A stretch of DNA of 64,000 nt, taken from contig CAKMRJ010003334.1 in NCBI GenBank assembly GCA_928212115.1, positions 101,883,237 through 101,947,236 on the forward strand, in the 5' to 3' direction. This DNA comes from Lactuca virosa. Its lineage: Eukaryota; Streptophyta; Magnoliopsida; Asterales; Asteraceae. The position numbers were made by a program, and so were the translations under genes. The notes under the pieces are model-generated. The model made no database searches, was not told the DNA's origin, and saw nothing but the letters and a program-made list of their open reading frames with translations. Below, piece by piece: positions 1 through 12,219 of the stretch (positions are counted from its first letter, which is position 1; each line of letters opens with the position of its first letter).

Positions 1-888
1 TATGTTCAACTGCGGTTTCTTGGGAGATTTTGACTGTTTTAAAAAACGATTACTAGAATCATCCGAACTAGAGAGTTCAGGATTTTGTGAGCATTGACCA
101 TACTCAAAATTTTCAATTGGTAATTCATGATGAATGGGCTGAATGGTCACTGTACTTTTGACTGTGGTCCGCGGTAAGGATGACTGGACTACCGCAGAAT
201 AAGTCAAGGATGGATTATTTGTGGGACACTCTTTGGAAAGTAGAGATGTACAATCATCGGCTAAGTCTGGTCCTTCCAAAACAATTTCTTCATCTACATC
301 CGAAGATGATTGAGAGTTGGGATAATTTGTGATTGGATATGAGGATTCGGGGAGAATTTCCTCAATAACACAATTGTTACGCAGTTCATGAAGTTTACCG
401 AAGTGACATCTTATGTCTTCGGGGAATGTTTTTTCATTGACAGGGAAATGAAACTCTCAATCCGGAGGGACATATGGACGGTCTTTGTTAAATCAAGGTG
501 ATAAGTCCTTTGTGGTTGCAAACCCATTGGACCAACCCCAATTGTAAGTGTTATCTACAGTCCCATTATTCACGAGATTTTCAATAGGCTCACTTTCATT
601 AAACAACTTTTCGATTAAAAGATTTAAGCATACATTTTCTTTTTGGGCTAAATCCCTTTGATTGAAGGCTATCCCTAACTACGATTCACACAACATCCTA
701 GCATCTTTTTCTAAAACTAAGTCCTTCTATAACATGCAAGCTTTAAGTCTCTTATCTTCTAGTCGTCCTCTCACATGAAAAATTTCTTGGGACGCTATGT
801 TCTTCTCATCTAATGCCTTGTTTTCGTCTGAAAGGACGGCAGCACAGGTGTCATTAATTTTGTCCAAGAAGGGTTAGCAATCATGCAT
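1..888 (-). pseudogene. gag-to-protease linker of R1, decayed
   Basis: Translating the minus strand onward from the acidic end of gag, the same frame stays readable to the window edge if stop codons at about 892, 877, 727, 682, 497 and 458 are ignored. The product is helical and charged near 650-860 (Glu/Lys/Leu-rich, coiled-coil-like), then acidic and Ser-rich towards position 1. Long linkers of this kind occur in plant copia polyproteins between gag and protease. No protease DSG or DTG motif is reached. The long frame without shifts supports a real but inactivated coding region; its exact function is unknown. Confidence 0.55.
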
Positions 889-2353
889 GCTCTAGTGATT
901 AGTTTGGATCATGAGTTTTAGCTGTTCGATGATGCTTAGAGTTCCATCTTTCGCCATGAAGCAGTAGTTTTTCTCCAGCTTTGTTGATCCATCCTTGTCA
1001 GCAGTTGCCACCATGCATATTTTTCCTTTGCCCTTGATGTTATGATCTTCATCTTCATCTCCGGAAGACCATACTTGATGATCCCTCTTTACTTGGGCTA
1101 CATATGGCCTTGCCTTTTCTTTCTCTTCCATCTCCTGAGCCATTCTCAGATAATAACATCATTTTTGTCTTTTCTTGAGGTACGGGAGTCAGTTGTCTTG
1201 ATGGACTGCGGTGCCTCTTTGGGTTGATGAGTGTTTTGTGGTTGCGGAGACTGTGAGGGTTTCTGGGATATCGAGAATGATTGTTCTGCGGATTGAAGTT
1301 ACGGTTGAAGGGTGGTTTGGTAAACTGCTGATTTTTACGAAAAGAAATTGGTGGTAGCCTATTGAATTGTTGGATAACTAGGGTGACGGAATTTTGAAAT
1401 TCTTCTTCATCATCATATTCTGTATCGGCTTCATAGGATTGCGGTGGGTTGTCATATGAGAGTGGATATGGTTCATATGATTGGGTGGTTTTGCTTTGAG
1501 GAGTTTGAGCTATGAGAGCAAGTGGACCTCCGAAGTCTGCACAATCTTTTAGCACGGTTGACTCTTGTGCCTGAAGCTCTCCATACAACTTGAAGAGAGA
1601 TAATGTGTGAATCTTTGTATCTCCTTGCACAAGCATTTTATCTGTTGTCCAATGTTTACCCAAACCATTGAGAAATTGAAGGTTTGTTTCATGATTGCTT
1701 CGGACGGTGCCAACGTTTGATAACTTTGTGACAATAAGATTGAATCTTTTGAATGAGTCTTCAAGTCTTTCACCGGGATGAGCTTTAAAGTTGTTAAACT
1801 CGTTGAGTGCGGTGGTGAGTTTTTGAGCTTGCTCGGAACCTTCATACAAGTTTTTGAGAACATCCCAGATGAGATTTCATGTCAAAGTTTCATACAAGTT
1901 TTTGAGAACATCCCAGATGAGATTTCTTGTCTTGAGCTTGCACGGTTGACTCTTGTGCTCGGAACCTTCATACAAGTTTTTGAGAACATCCCAGTTGAGT
2001 GCGGTGGTGGTTTTGCAGTTGATGATCATGTCAAAGTTATATGGGGCCACTCCACATGAGATTTCATAGAAAACCACAACATCACTTTCCATTTTATCAA
2101 GATCATCTTTAGTGGGACGATTCATTACAACTTGAACTCCACCCAGTCTAGCTTGAGCACCATCAACTTGAACAGGAGTGAGAATAGGAACATGAGGTCC
2201 TTCTTCTACAGATATACATACATCTCTACCAAGTCTTTTCAGATACCTCTCCATTCTTTGAGACCAGTGGTGATATTCGCTTGTAACGAGTATTGGCTCT
2301 TGGTTAGAACCACCAACACTGTTTGAAACGTTAAGAGATAAAGCTTGCGCCAT
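889..2353 (-). pseudogene. gag: copia gag (UBN2-type) of R1, broken
   Basis: This is the capsid-like gag of a Ty1/copia element, which would package the element RNA in cytoplasmic particles. The start is the ATG at 2353, 95 bases after the PBS. The N-terminal part shows the HHWSQRMERYL and WDVLKNLYEGSE stretches typical of plant copia gag. After the break the frame resumes with FKAHPGERLEDSFKRFN and ends in a Gln/Asn/Arg-rich tail, then an acidic segment near 1.05 kb. I see no CCHC knuckle where one is expected, so it may be deleted. The reading frame is destroyed between about 1843 and 2010 by a locally copied insertion, and shifts again near 1.14 kb. Family assignment is by motif; the coding capacity is clearly lost. 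Confidence 0.8.
1843..2010. repeat. triplicated 26-bp segment with locally copied filler inside R1 gag
   Basis: A segment of at least 26 bp occurs three times, starting at 1843, 1891 and 1969. Between copies 2 and 3 lies gcacggttgactcttgtgc (1940-1958), which is identical to 1552-1570 about 390 bp away in the same gag. A stretch near 1805 (gttgagtgcggtggtg) is also repeated at about 1994. The pattern looks like repair filler copied from nearby templates. Confidence 0.85.
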
Positions 2354-2447
2354 TTCCTTTTTTTGTGGTTTTTCTAAGAGAAAGATGAGCTTTAGTGGTA
2401 TAGAAGGCTTTTCAAAATAAGATTTTTTTTTAAAAAGCAACCACTTT

Positions 2448-2460
2448 GGCTCTGATACCA
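2448..2460 (-). other. primer binding site of R1 (tRNA-iMet)
   Basis: The minus strand reads TGGTATCAGAGCC two bases downstream of the LTR end. This is the standard plant copia PBS, complementary to the 3' end of initiator tRNA-Met. Confidence 0.93.
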
Positions 2461-2462
2461 AT

Positions 2463-3117
2463 TGTTGAGAGAAGAACTTTAGGAAACACTTGAACAAAAG
2501 TTAGTACAAGTTGATAATTGCGGAATAAGTTAATCTCAAAGAATCATGAAAGCTCAACAATAATAAGTTAGGTTTATTAGATTTTTAGTTGCGGAAATAT
2601 GCAATACTAAAATGTAAAGGAAATATAAATGACAATCTATATCAAGTAAACACCAAACTGATACGAAACACGGTTTGCATTCAAACACGAGTTAGTAAAT
2701 GAGATCAGTTTAAAGTGAAGGGGATCTTCGATGATGATCAGTAAGATAATGAAATGAGAAGGCGATCAAAAGATCATAGTAGAGAAGAGATAAGAAAGTA
2801 GAAGTAGAATTTGAATTAGAAGTGAATTCAGAAGTGAGATTAGAGGTAATTGGTACGAAACATGAGCATTGTATTTATAGAGCCTCGAAGACTTACTTTC
2901 TGAATAAACAATTAATAAACTACTAACTACTATGGCCATACAAGGTCCATTGGATAAACAGATACTATCACACTATGTCAGTACATAAGTTAAGTCTTCA
3001 TTGCGGTTCACTTCTTGATTGCGGTAGCAGGAGAGTAATTGCGGTAGACAAAAGAGTTGCGGTAGCAGAGATGATTGCGGATTGCTAAGTTTAAGAGGGT
3101 CACTTTTTTTTTCAACA
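2463..3117 (-). repeat. 5' LTR of R1 (655 bp)
   Basis: The ends are TGTTGA...TCAACA, a perfect 6-bp inverted terminal repeat, with the PBS at the expected side. A TATA box lies on the minus strand at 2871-2880 (CTATAAATAC). The upstream U3 part (about 3000-3090) carries five copies of a short TTGCGG(TAG) word. The second LTR is off-window. Confidence 0.85.
2871..2880 (-). promoter_or_regulatory. TATA box of the R1 LTR
   Basis: CTATAAATAC on the minus strand, about 240 bp inside the LTR from its U3 end. It is a plausible RNA start signal for the element. Confidence 0.6.
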
Positions 3118-5540
3118 GTTCGAGAACATATTGACACTTATTCCAGTGAACCAAAACCCATGCGGAGCTGAACATACTCGTCTCTGAAACTGATTTACTG
3201 ATCGACATCTGCCCACTCTAGTTTGTAAATAGCAATCCATAGAACGAGCTGACAAATCCCTCAACAACCGATACTCAACCTGAGTGATCCTAGCGGCTCC
3301 TCATCTATTCATTGGCATCCCAAAAGGAACCAATGACTACAAAGAGCTCCTTGACCAACTACTTACTACTGAGAGACAACTCGTGTATCTCCTGGACACC
3401 TACATCCAAGAGGCACTTACTCTACACCGCTGACTTGGCCAAATTTTGATCCGAAATCCGGCATACCTGCACCGCAGATCCTTATGAACCATTCTTCAAA
3501 CACCACAAACTCGAACAGACCGATGATCCTCCAAGCAGAATACCTAGTTCTCCCCCACTTAAGGTTCGAACTACCACCCCATGGTGTTGCAACCCAACCA
3601 TATCCGAAACCATATTAACCAAGTACAAACCATCCTTGACTCTTGGAATGTATACACATGCCAGATGATCTTCCAGATAAGGATCAAGCAAGCCCTGAGA
3701 GATTCTGAATTTCTGAAGAAGACCTCGGAAAATTTCCAACCATAACTACCTTTAACATTAAGGATTTCATGCAAATACATAAACAAATCACCGACTTACT
3801 ATCCAATACATACACTCATTGCCTACAATCCAAACCACCAATCTGATACCTGGCCTGACTCTATCCAAGGAAAGTAGACCCTTGATCGCATCACTAAACA
3901 TCCATACCACATCAATCCTCCTGCGCATTCCCACGCTGACATACTGCCCCCACACACCGCAACCAACTAGCCCTCATGCTGGGTTTACGTTCAATTTTGA
4001 AAGTCACAAGCATGCTTACTCCTTCTCAAAAAACTTTCAAGACATAATCCTCGCCATAGCTAGCGACATTCCAATCCATCTATCAACCACTCAGCTTCCA
4101 ACTGAAACCCTCAAGCCAATCATAATATTCGTTTCCTTCTTGAGTCCCATGACTCAATACATGGCCTCAAGCAAGGATCTCGAGACCTCAAAGCTAAAAA
4201 ACTCACCTAGGTCTGTACCATTCACCCAAACTGACATCTCCATAGAGACCCAAATCAATTACCAGACCCATCCTCATTCGTGGACAACCATAACCAAAAT
4301 ATCTACAGATATGTAACCACTCTCATGAATCATGGTATCAAACCATGCTATCTTCCCCGACCAACCCTTAGAATCCCCTAAATTTCTCTCAATTCAGGTA
4401 TGGATCATGTGCTTCCAGTAGTATGGTCCCAATACTACCTTCCACACCTATCCATACTTTCCTCAAGAATCATTGTGAGTCTTCTAAGTCACCTACTCAT
4501 AATAATACTCCCAATACCTGCTCAACAGCATAATATCCGCACTAAAGAACTTCCTAAGTTCCCCTAGGACTCCCCACCTCCACTGTCATGAGTTGATGAA
4601 AGACGCCAATCAATGTCAGCTAGCATATTCATGAATACAATTTCATGCAACAAAACTTAAATAATCTGTCGACTAAAAGAGCCAACCCTACAACGGTTAG
4701 ACTCAGACAAGAGCTGCACAATAAGAAGAAATCCTTCACTCTAAGATTATTTAACCTTCATAGCATGTAATTTAACGTATTCATTTGATAGTTACCTCAC
4801 ATCAATGTAAGTCCCATAAAGCACAAAGCAAGCAGCATTCAAACAGTGAAGTCGACCAGCACTGAGACACAATAAAATCAGACAGATCCTCATACGCAAT
4901 TCTCGATCTCTAGAACCAATTATCTCGGTTACACATTCGCCCTGTCCTCACTCCCTCAAGAGTGGCTAATCATTCCTTATGCTATCCTGCTATGAACTGC
5001 ACCCACTCATGAAACTTCCACCAACCCTGCAGCCACTCGTGCATGCTAATCATACATAATGTTGGATCTCACAGACAGTCGAATACTTGACTCTACCCTA
5101 AGCCCTTAATCAGACAAGAACAGGAAATCAGGCTAAATCAAACATTATAAGGCTATAGAATCTTTGTTATGTACAACTATGATGCACACCCTAAGCGACC
5201 ACAGTAATGATGTCCATTTCATCTGGCATATAAGAATTCCTCCTAGGCTATCAGGCATCATACATCAAGCAATTATATCATACAATTCCTGAAGATCCCC
5301 AGCCTATCACTAGCATGTAGTTCTATCATATCATAACAAGTAACAGTGTGGTAACTTGGGGTAACTTCCTTGCTCCGGGTGATCGTACACATCTCATCCT
5401 TCCTTGGTTACTTTTGAATATAATTTTGAATTGAAATTTGAAAATAATTTGGAAGTATTTGAAAATCATTTGAAAACACTCACAGATCCTAAGTTTGAGT
5501 TTGGATTCACACAAATGTTCATCCAATTCACTCAAACCGG
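3118..5540 (-). mobile_element. internal region of a coding-poor gypsy-like element (R2)
   Basis: On the minus strand this follows the PBS at 5541-5553 and runs to the R1 insertion at 3118. The part 3118-3740, reverse-complemented, matches 7980-8420 of R3 through many blocks, so the two are copies of one family. No gag, protease, RT or integrase motif could be read in any minus frame, and ORFs are short. It is either an extremely decayed element or a non-autonomous large derivative. The longer plus-strand ORF at 3819-4316 has no support as a gene. Confidence 0.55.
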
Positions 5541-5553
5541 GGCTCTGATACCA
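5541..5553 (-). other. primer binding site of R2
   Basis: The minus strand reads TGGTATCAGAGCC, directly downstream of the degraded LTR end (GATGTTAAAATGT). Orientation fixes R2 as a minus-strand element. Confidence 0.8.
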
Positions 5554-5829
5554 ACATTTTAACATCCCAAATCTCACAACTATTTTTAACTTTTCAAAAA
5601 ACCCATTTACTAAAAGAAGTGTTTATAAAACCATTGTTTCCAAAACACTATTTAAAATCAGAGTCTCCCAATATCCAATCATTCAGAAAACCAAGGATGT
5701 GTACGGTCACGCCTTCGCCTTGCCACACTCCTCTAAAGTAGCTGAACAAAGCTAAAATTGTAAGCCAACGCTTAGTGAGTTCCCCCAAATTACCAACACA
5801 CAATACACATATCATATACAAACAAGCGT

Positions 5830-6110
5830 GATGGGTCTAATCAGTTATCGGACTGGAATACCAACGGGTCCACAACCATTGGGATGGATTACCCTTGGCC
5901 CAAGCAGTCATTAGACAGGAATGCCAATATACCACATGTCTACTCAGTCATCAGATTGGAATACCCTCGAGTCCACAACCATCTGGTTGGATTACCCATG
6001 GCCCAATCAGTCATCGGAATGGAATGCAAATATACAACAGGTCCACTCAGTCATCAGACTAGAATACCAATATACAGCGGGCCCACTCAGTTATCGGACT
6101 AGGACTCACG
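5830..6110. repeat. minisatellite in the R2 LTR
   Basis: Several imperfect units of about 55-60 bp, each with 'cagtcatc(a/g)ga', 'aatacc' and 'gtccac' words. It sits between the conserved 'gtgagttccccc' word and the (TA)n tract. Other LTRs of the family carry unrelated tandem repeats at the same place. Confidence 0.8.
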
Positions 6111-6244
6111 CATAAAGCAGTAAAGTCTCAACCCAACACAATATGTCGACATATAACATATAACAAACATATTCAACAGACAGATAATCATGCGGACATA
6201 CATCACACGTAGTCCTACAGATCTACCGGTCTATGCATATTAGC

Positions 6245-6246
<2 letters not shown>

Positions 6247-6339
<93 letters not shown>
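6247..6339. repeat. (TA)n microsatellite
   Basis: About 93 bp of near-pure TA. ORFs crossing it encode only alternating Ile/Tyr and are artefacts. Confidence 0.97.
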
Positions 6340-6340
<1 letters not shown>

Positions 6341-7526
6341 CCCAAACTCAGTATATCAGCAATCAAGGCATAACAGGATAACAATCCAATTGGACCCGCC
6401 TTGGTGACTTCGACCCATAAGTATAGTGAGGAAAACTCACCTTTCAATCTTACCAATAGCTAACAAGGCCCCGACTCCGAATCTCAGCTCTAACCGTCAC
6501 CTATTCATCCAAATGACTAATTCTAAAGCACAATCCAAATTACCCAAAATACCCCTACGTCAAATTTGGTCAAAATCAGGTAAAAGTCAAAATTCTAAAA
6601 AGTCAACTGAGTCAACCCAGCTGAGTACGCCCAACATACTCAACTGTATGCCTAACATACGAGTTGGTTAACCAGGCACGGGCATGTTGACCATGTACGT
6701 GCATTGTACGCCCAAGGTACGCAGCTAGCTTCCAACCCAACTCATTAAGAGCTTAATCCTTAAGCCCTTAAGTCCATTTTCCATATCCAAGTCCAAAATG
6801 ATGTCCTTGACCATAAAATTTCCAACTTTATGGTCTTGCATGGCCAATAAGTTCCAAACACCAAATATCCTAACCTCTTAATCCATTAAGACAACTTAGG
6901 CCATGCATGAGAAGAAATTAGTGTCCAAGAATACATTTTTATGACTCAAGAGGCTCCAAACCCTCTGAAAGGAAAACTCAAATGGCTTAGAGTAAAACCC
7001 TACTCATAATACCAAGCTTATGGGAGCAAATGAACATAAGATCAATCCCAAAACAAGATCTAAGTATAACTTCACCAAGTTCAGAACTTTATACCTCCAA
7101 GAGATGTCAAATGATGATGTGATTCTGGATATAAGATGCTTCACTCCTCCAAGATGGTCTCTACTTCCCTCTTTCTTCTTCAAAGGCACAAGAACACACA
7201 CACAGACATACAGGCTCAAAAGAGCTCATAAGTTATATTAGGGTTTGCATGAACATTTTGAGAGGATGGAGGCTGATGAAAGGAACCATGTTTGATAGTT
7301 AATGAAGAGTAAATAGGATCAAAACCATAAATATTTGGGTTTGGGACTTCACCCCGTACGGCCAACGTATGCAAACGTATGTCCAGCATACATTGCTCCA
7401 CCCCACAATTATAAAAATGGCAATATTAGCCCCTCCCAGCCACAAATCTTACACTTTACGGACCAAAATGTAATAAATCTCAATATAAGAGTCAAAAGTG
7501 AAAGTACCTCAAAACAAGATGTTACA

Positions 7527-10298
7527 GTACTTCTAGCTTTCCATGTTCGGAGGAAAGAGAGAGTAGACATGTGATTTTCAGAGTTGGGATGTAGACCCAA
7601 CATGAGTCTAGACGATTATGATTTTCTTTGTCGATAGGTATGGAAGTGGATGAATGCACAAAAGGATACTTGTGGTATGGATGATCCTCACGATGAATCG
7701 ATGGATGGGTAGTTATAGAGAAATGTGTGATGGCTTACATGTTTCTAGATAGAGAATCAGTGATATGAATGAGCTATCAGAATTATTGCTTGTGCATCCG
7801 CATGGAATTATTGATGCTAGAGGCGGTTATGATTAGGAAGTTTATAAGGTTTCAACCTAAGATTTAGAATCTCTTCGAGTTTATTGGTCTTTATCTAGAA
7901 GATAATCTGCATGATGTTACATATTTCAAGATTCATGGATGGTATGTAACTGGTGGAGCCATTCGTGATATGGTTGTTTTGTAATGTCATTTAGTGGTAG
8001 TTCGAACCCTAAGTGGCGGAGAACTGGGTATTCTATTTGGAGGATCATCGGTCTATTAGAGTATATGGTTTCAGAAGAATGGGTCATAGGGATTTATGGT
8101 TTGGATATGAGAGACTTTGGCCCAAGATTTGGTCAAGTCGAGGGTGGAAGGAAGTTGTCATCGGATGTATGTCCTTAGGAATACATGAGTTGTCCATGCA
8201 TAAGGAAGATGTTGGACAAGGAGCTCGTTGTAGCCAGTGGTTTCTTTCGGTATGTTGGGGGAACAGATCAAGAGTTGTTGGGTCACTAAGGTTAAGTAAC
8301 GGTTATTGAGGGAAGTTGTCAACTCCTTGTATCAATTGCTATCTGTAGTCCAGAATGGGCAATTGTTGATCGGTCAATCAGCTTCAGATTTGCGTATGTT
8401 TAGTTCTTCATGGGATTTTTTCAGTATTGTATTTCTTTATTGGATTACTTGTTAATTCATTCTCGATCATTGGTCATTTCGTTCATCATTAAGATATGTA
8501 TGTTGTATAATTCTGCTTCTAGGAACATTTACCCTCAATCTTTGGTTGTAGAATTATTGTTCAAAGCATGCTCGAGTTTGGTAGATGTCCTTGGTTATTG
8601 GAAGTTTTGATTTCAGGGCAATGCTATTTGGTTTTTCATTTGTGGCTTTGGATCTACATAGAATCAAATTTTGGCATGTCGTTTCGACAGGGCTGGTATT
8701 TGGATTGATCCGACCATGGTTTTAATAGTATTTTTGGATAACCTTGGAAGTATTACTGAGATAGTTATGAATTAGTAGGATCTATTCAGTTTCAATCAAG
8801 GTGTATGATCTTGTGTCGGTCATTTATGAGGATATTTATGTTAGTGAATAAGGTTTGTAATTTTGTTAGATCTACTGGTACCTTCCTTTTGGGTAAGGGT
8901 GTGAGGAAAAAGGAACTTAGTAGATACATGGATGGTTATGGGTTCTCTTGAGAGTGTATATTATGGTAAGTTCATCAGATATTGTCGTGAGGGGTATATA
9001 TCGACTGAACGTGATAGCAAAGGAGCACTTGGATCAAATTATAGGCATGGTTTTTATTTGGGTTATAGCCTTTGAATTGGAACAAGAGCATAACAACCTA
9101 TCCCATTCTCTGGTTGTGTATGATCATGTTTTCGTTTGATTTTGTGTTGGTTTTAATATGTTCTATGAAAGGAATTGCGCATTATAGAAGGGGAATGACT
9201 CATAGGGTGTTTTCTTGGTGTCGAGAGAGGTTGATGGGGTTCCTACAAGTTGGTGCGTTGAAAGTTGTGTATCATTAAGCTCCTATGATACTGGTCGTGA
9301 GTCTTCAGGTCGATGATGGAATGATGACAAGATCGGTGTAGTACCGTGAGCCTATCATTTTACTACTTAGAAGGTGTTACAATGTATCAATAACAAGTTG
9401 TGTGATTCATATGGGTGGGACCCGGTAGTCATTTGATGGAGACTCTTAGGTCTCGGATCGTTAGTCTTATTGGCATGTCGGGTGTTAGTGCATTGGTTTG
9501 GTTACAGGTGACTCAATGACTAGCGATTTGGATCATGGGTACAGTAAAAGTTTGTTGGAAGTATTAATTGTGCATCTGATGTCTCTTGCTAAATGTTTGC
9601 ATTATGATCCTCGTATTCTTGCGGGCCGCCTGTTAGGATCTTGGTTACAAATTTCCGATATCGATTCTGAAATCTCGAGTCATGGAGCTCGTTATGTCTT
9701 GTCAAGTGGAGGTACACCTAAGCACATTAGGGATTTGGATGCAGTGTGAGATTCTTGGATCGACCATCATTATAGTCGTGAGATTAGTGGGTTATTGATG
9801 ACATGACATGAAGTCAAGTACGTATTTAAGGTTATTGGGTACAATCTCCAAATTGGGATTGGGTGAAATTCACGATCCGTATATTCTGAGTATTCCATTT
9901 GCACGGTTGAGTGGTGTTCTTAGTCAGGAACTAGGGGCGGTTACGACAAATGAATTATCATCAGTCTTAGGAATAATTTCTGGGGTTTTAAATTGATGGG
10001 TTCCAACCTTAAAGAAGTTTCCTGCTTTGATTTGTTGACATTGTGATTTGAGGTCTTGCAGTTGGGAAGAGTAAGGTAGTTGTTTTAGTTCTCAAGCAGG
10101 GCAATTGGGTTTCTTTCATTGGCTGAGGGCAGAGTGTTAAGGTTCATTTTTTCAGATGGATAAGTAATTTCTACTAAAATGGGGTTTGGATGACAGGGTT
10201 GGAAGGCGGTCATTTGTATGGGATGAATCGATTAGGATGGAAAAAGAAGTAGTAAGGAATGATTTCGAGGACAAAATCTAATTCAAGTGGGGGAGAGT
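7527..10298 (+). mobile_element. internal region of gypsy-like element R3 (same family as R2, opposite strand)
   Basis: It ends with a gypsy-type 'gatttcgaggacaaaatct...aagtgggggagagt' signature directly before the 3' LTR, which fixes the plus orientation. Positions 7980-8420 match R2. The 5' part and 5' LTR are missing: the sequence begins abruptly at the outer end of the R2 LTR, so R2 may have inserted into R3. I could not read RT, integrase or gag motifs. ORFs such as 8013-8309, 9498-9749 and 9808-9996 are short and unrecognised. It is either decayed or non-autonomous. Confidence 0.55.
10281..10298 (+). other. polypurine tract of R3
   Basis: 'aagtgggggagag' lies immediately before the LTR start TGTAACACCC, the usual plus-strand primer position of plant gypsy elements. 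Confidence 0.8.
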
Positions 10299-12219
10299 TG
10301 TAACACCCTGTTTCGAGTCGTTTCTTAACTAGGGGCCGTGACCCGAAGATCAATTATCATAAGGCTTCGAGTTTGAGGAAAGAGAGGTTTAGACACATTT
10401 GGATGTGGCTAATGTGGATTATGTGATCTAATAGTTCGATTTGTGCTTTAGATCCCAAGGGTATAATGGTAAAAGTGATGGTTCAGACCTTTTATTGAAT
10501 TTAGCATTTAAGTTCAGATGATTTTAAGTTGAAGGAGATTAGATGAGATTGTAGGGTTTCTCATTACCTTTCCGAGCATATAAAGAATGTCGAAAACAGA
10601 ATAGGGTCGCAGAATTTGTGACCGTTAGAAGTTATGAAAATTTTGGGTTAACCCGAGTACGATAGGCGTACAGGTCGTACGATGGGCGTATTAGGTAGGA
10701 TTGATCGCGGAGGGCAACCTGGTATGTTAGGCGTACCAGGAGTACGCTGGGCGTACACGACCCATACTTCAACCCTAATTTTGGGTCATGGACCTTATTT
10801 AAAAGCCTTAACTCATTTCCAACCCTCCTTACCTTCAACCTCAATCCTCTTCAATTGTTTTCTCGAAACCCTATCCTTATTTGAAAGATTATTCAGTCTT
10901 TGAGAGATTTTGGTGCGTTTTTGGTGCATTTGGAAGAAGAAGAACTCATTGGAGAATTGTTTGTTGTCTTGGTGCTTGTAGATCCACGCCTTATTCACCT
11001 TGATCTATCTTCTGGAGGTATAAAGTTTCAAACTTGATGATTATTTGATGTGGATCTAGCCTTAGGTCATGATATGAGCATGTTTTGGTCCCATGGTTTC
11101 GATCTTGTGAGTAGAAGTTACTCCAGAACCTTTGAGCCCATTTTTAGTCCTTTTTGAGGTCATTAAGCTATAAAAATTGGATATTGATGAGTATAACCCT
11201 TTCATGCATGAGTTGCTGGTCTTTTTATGAAGTTAGAGATTTAGAGCTTTGGTTTGAACACCATTATGCCATGCAAAGTCATAAAGTCAGGAACTTTATG
11301 ACTTAGGACGTCCCATATGAATCAAATTTAGAAGTTATACATGTTGTCTTAATGAATTAATAGGTTTGGAGTTAATTTTGGGCTTTAGCGTCGTACGCTA
11401 GGCGTACCAGGTTGGTATGTAGGGCGTACACGCCTGAATGGCTCTTGGTTCATTTTTAGGCCTTGAGTCATTTTGGGTTTGGGGCTTGCTTTGTTGGGCC
11501 AAGTATAGGAAGGGTAAAATAGTCTTTTACCCATTGATATGATAGAATATGAATCAAACCATGGATTATGGGAAATTGTATTAATTATTGATTAAGGATA
11601 ATTTGGATGTGTTCAGTGTTAGGATCCCGGTAGAATCAACGTGTGTGATTCGGTTATCTCTAGACTGAGGTGAGTTTGCTCACTATATTAGAGGACATTA
11701 AGGTCGTATGTGCTTGTTGTCTTTTTGAATCTTGATATATGTATGTGTGCCTGTTTGCTATATATATGTGGCGTGAAATAGATCCGGGGGTGAAATAGAC
11801 ATGTACAGTTAAAAATATTGATTGAGTTGAAATTGACTCAGGCGTGAAATAGACCTGGTACAACCTTGAGCTGACATTTGAGTTGAAATGGACTCAGGGG
11901 TGAAATACACTCGTGGGTGAAATAGACCCGGTGCATCATTAAGTTGACATATATGTATGGTATGCGGTAGTTTGGGGAACTTACTCAGCTTTGTTCTTAC
12001 GGTTTCATATTTTTGGTTTCAGGTACCTCCGGTTCAAAAGGGAAGGGCCCGACATGACTGCACAACATCCCCCATAGTTTATTATGTATTTGATTAATCG
12101 TGATTTTTACTCTGATGTTTAAATACTATTTTTCACATTGAATGATTTTAGGAATGGAATGTTATATGAATTAGTGTTATTAAAATGGAAACTTTATTCT
12201 GAATTTTAGGGACGTTACA
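10299..12219 (+). repeat. 3' LTR of R3 (1921 bp)
   Basis: Starts TGTAACACCCTG after the PPT and ends GGACGTTACA at 12219. It carries palindromic GTACG(C/A)..GGCGTAC words near 10657-10760 and again at 11392-11430, the same vocabulary as the R2 and F LTRs. Near the end are 'tcaggtacctccgg' and an inverted counterpart of the family's 'ggggaacttactcagc' word. The flank is 'gttaa'; the left flank is not visible, so the TSD is unchecked. Confidence 0.85.
11765..11935. repeat. minisatellite in the R3 LTR ('gggtgaaatagac' units)
   Basis: Five or more copies of g(g/c)(g/t)GTGAAATAgA(C/T), some with the partner 'gagttgaaat(t/g)gactcagg'. It occupies the same place in the LTR as the different minisatellites of R2 and F. 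Confidence 0.8.

Larger units (their letters stand above)
1..3117 (-). mobile_element. Ty1/copia retrotransposon, 5' part only (element R1), reads leftward off the window
   Basis: On the minus strand the order is 5' LTR (3117 to 2463), two bases, a tRNA-iMet primer binding site, a gag start at 2353, and gag-derived reading frame to the window edge. The pol part and the 3' LTR lie beyond position 1, so the target-site duplication cannot be checked. The LTR abuts the internal region of gypsy-like element R2, so R1 probably inserted into R2. The copy is defective: gag holds a scrambled insertion near 1.85-2.0 kb and several stop codons. Confidence 0.85.
5554..7526 (-). repeat. 5' LTR of R2 (about 1.97 kb), gypsy-like
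   Basis: The minus strand starts TGTAACATCTTG at 7526 and ends next to the PBS near 5558, where the expected TTACA is mutated. Internal words are shared with the R3 and F LTRs: clusters of GTACGC/GCGTAC (7355-7390 and 6610-6720), the 'catgcaagaccataaag' block near 6830, and a 'gtgagttccccc' word near 5775. A minisatellite and a long (TA)n tract lie inside. These shared blocks make the LTR call good although the partner LTR is off-window. Confidence 0.75.

Noticed and set aside
3819..4316. 165-codon plus-strand ORF
   Set aside because: It lies antisense in the R2 interior, has a low-complexity Thr/Pro/Ser composition, and shows no motif or start context; R2 orientation is fixed by its PBS.
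6247..6456. Tyr/Ile repeat ORF, with similar ones at 58608-58799 and 61378-61601
   Set aside because: Translation of (TA)n microsatellites.
9498..9996. Two ORFs of 83 and 62 codons in R3
   Set aside because: No recognisable domain and no matching frame in R2; they are likely chance frames in decayed DNA.
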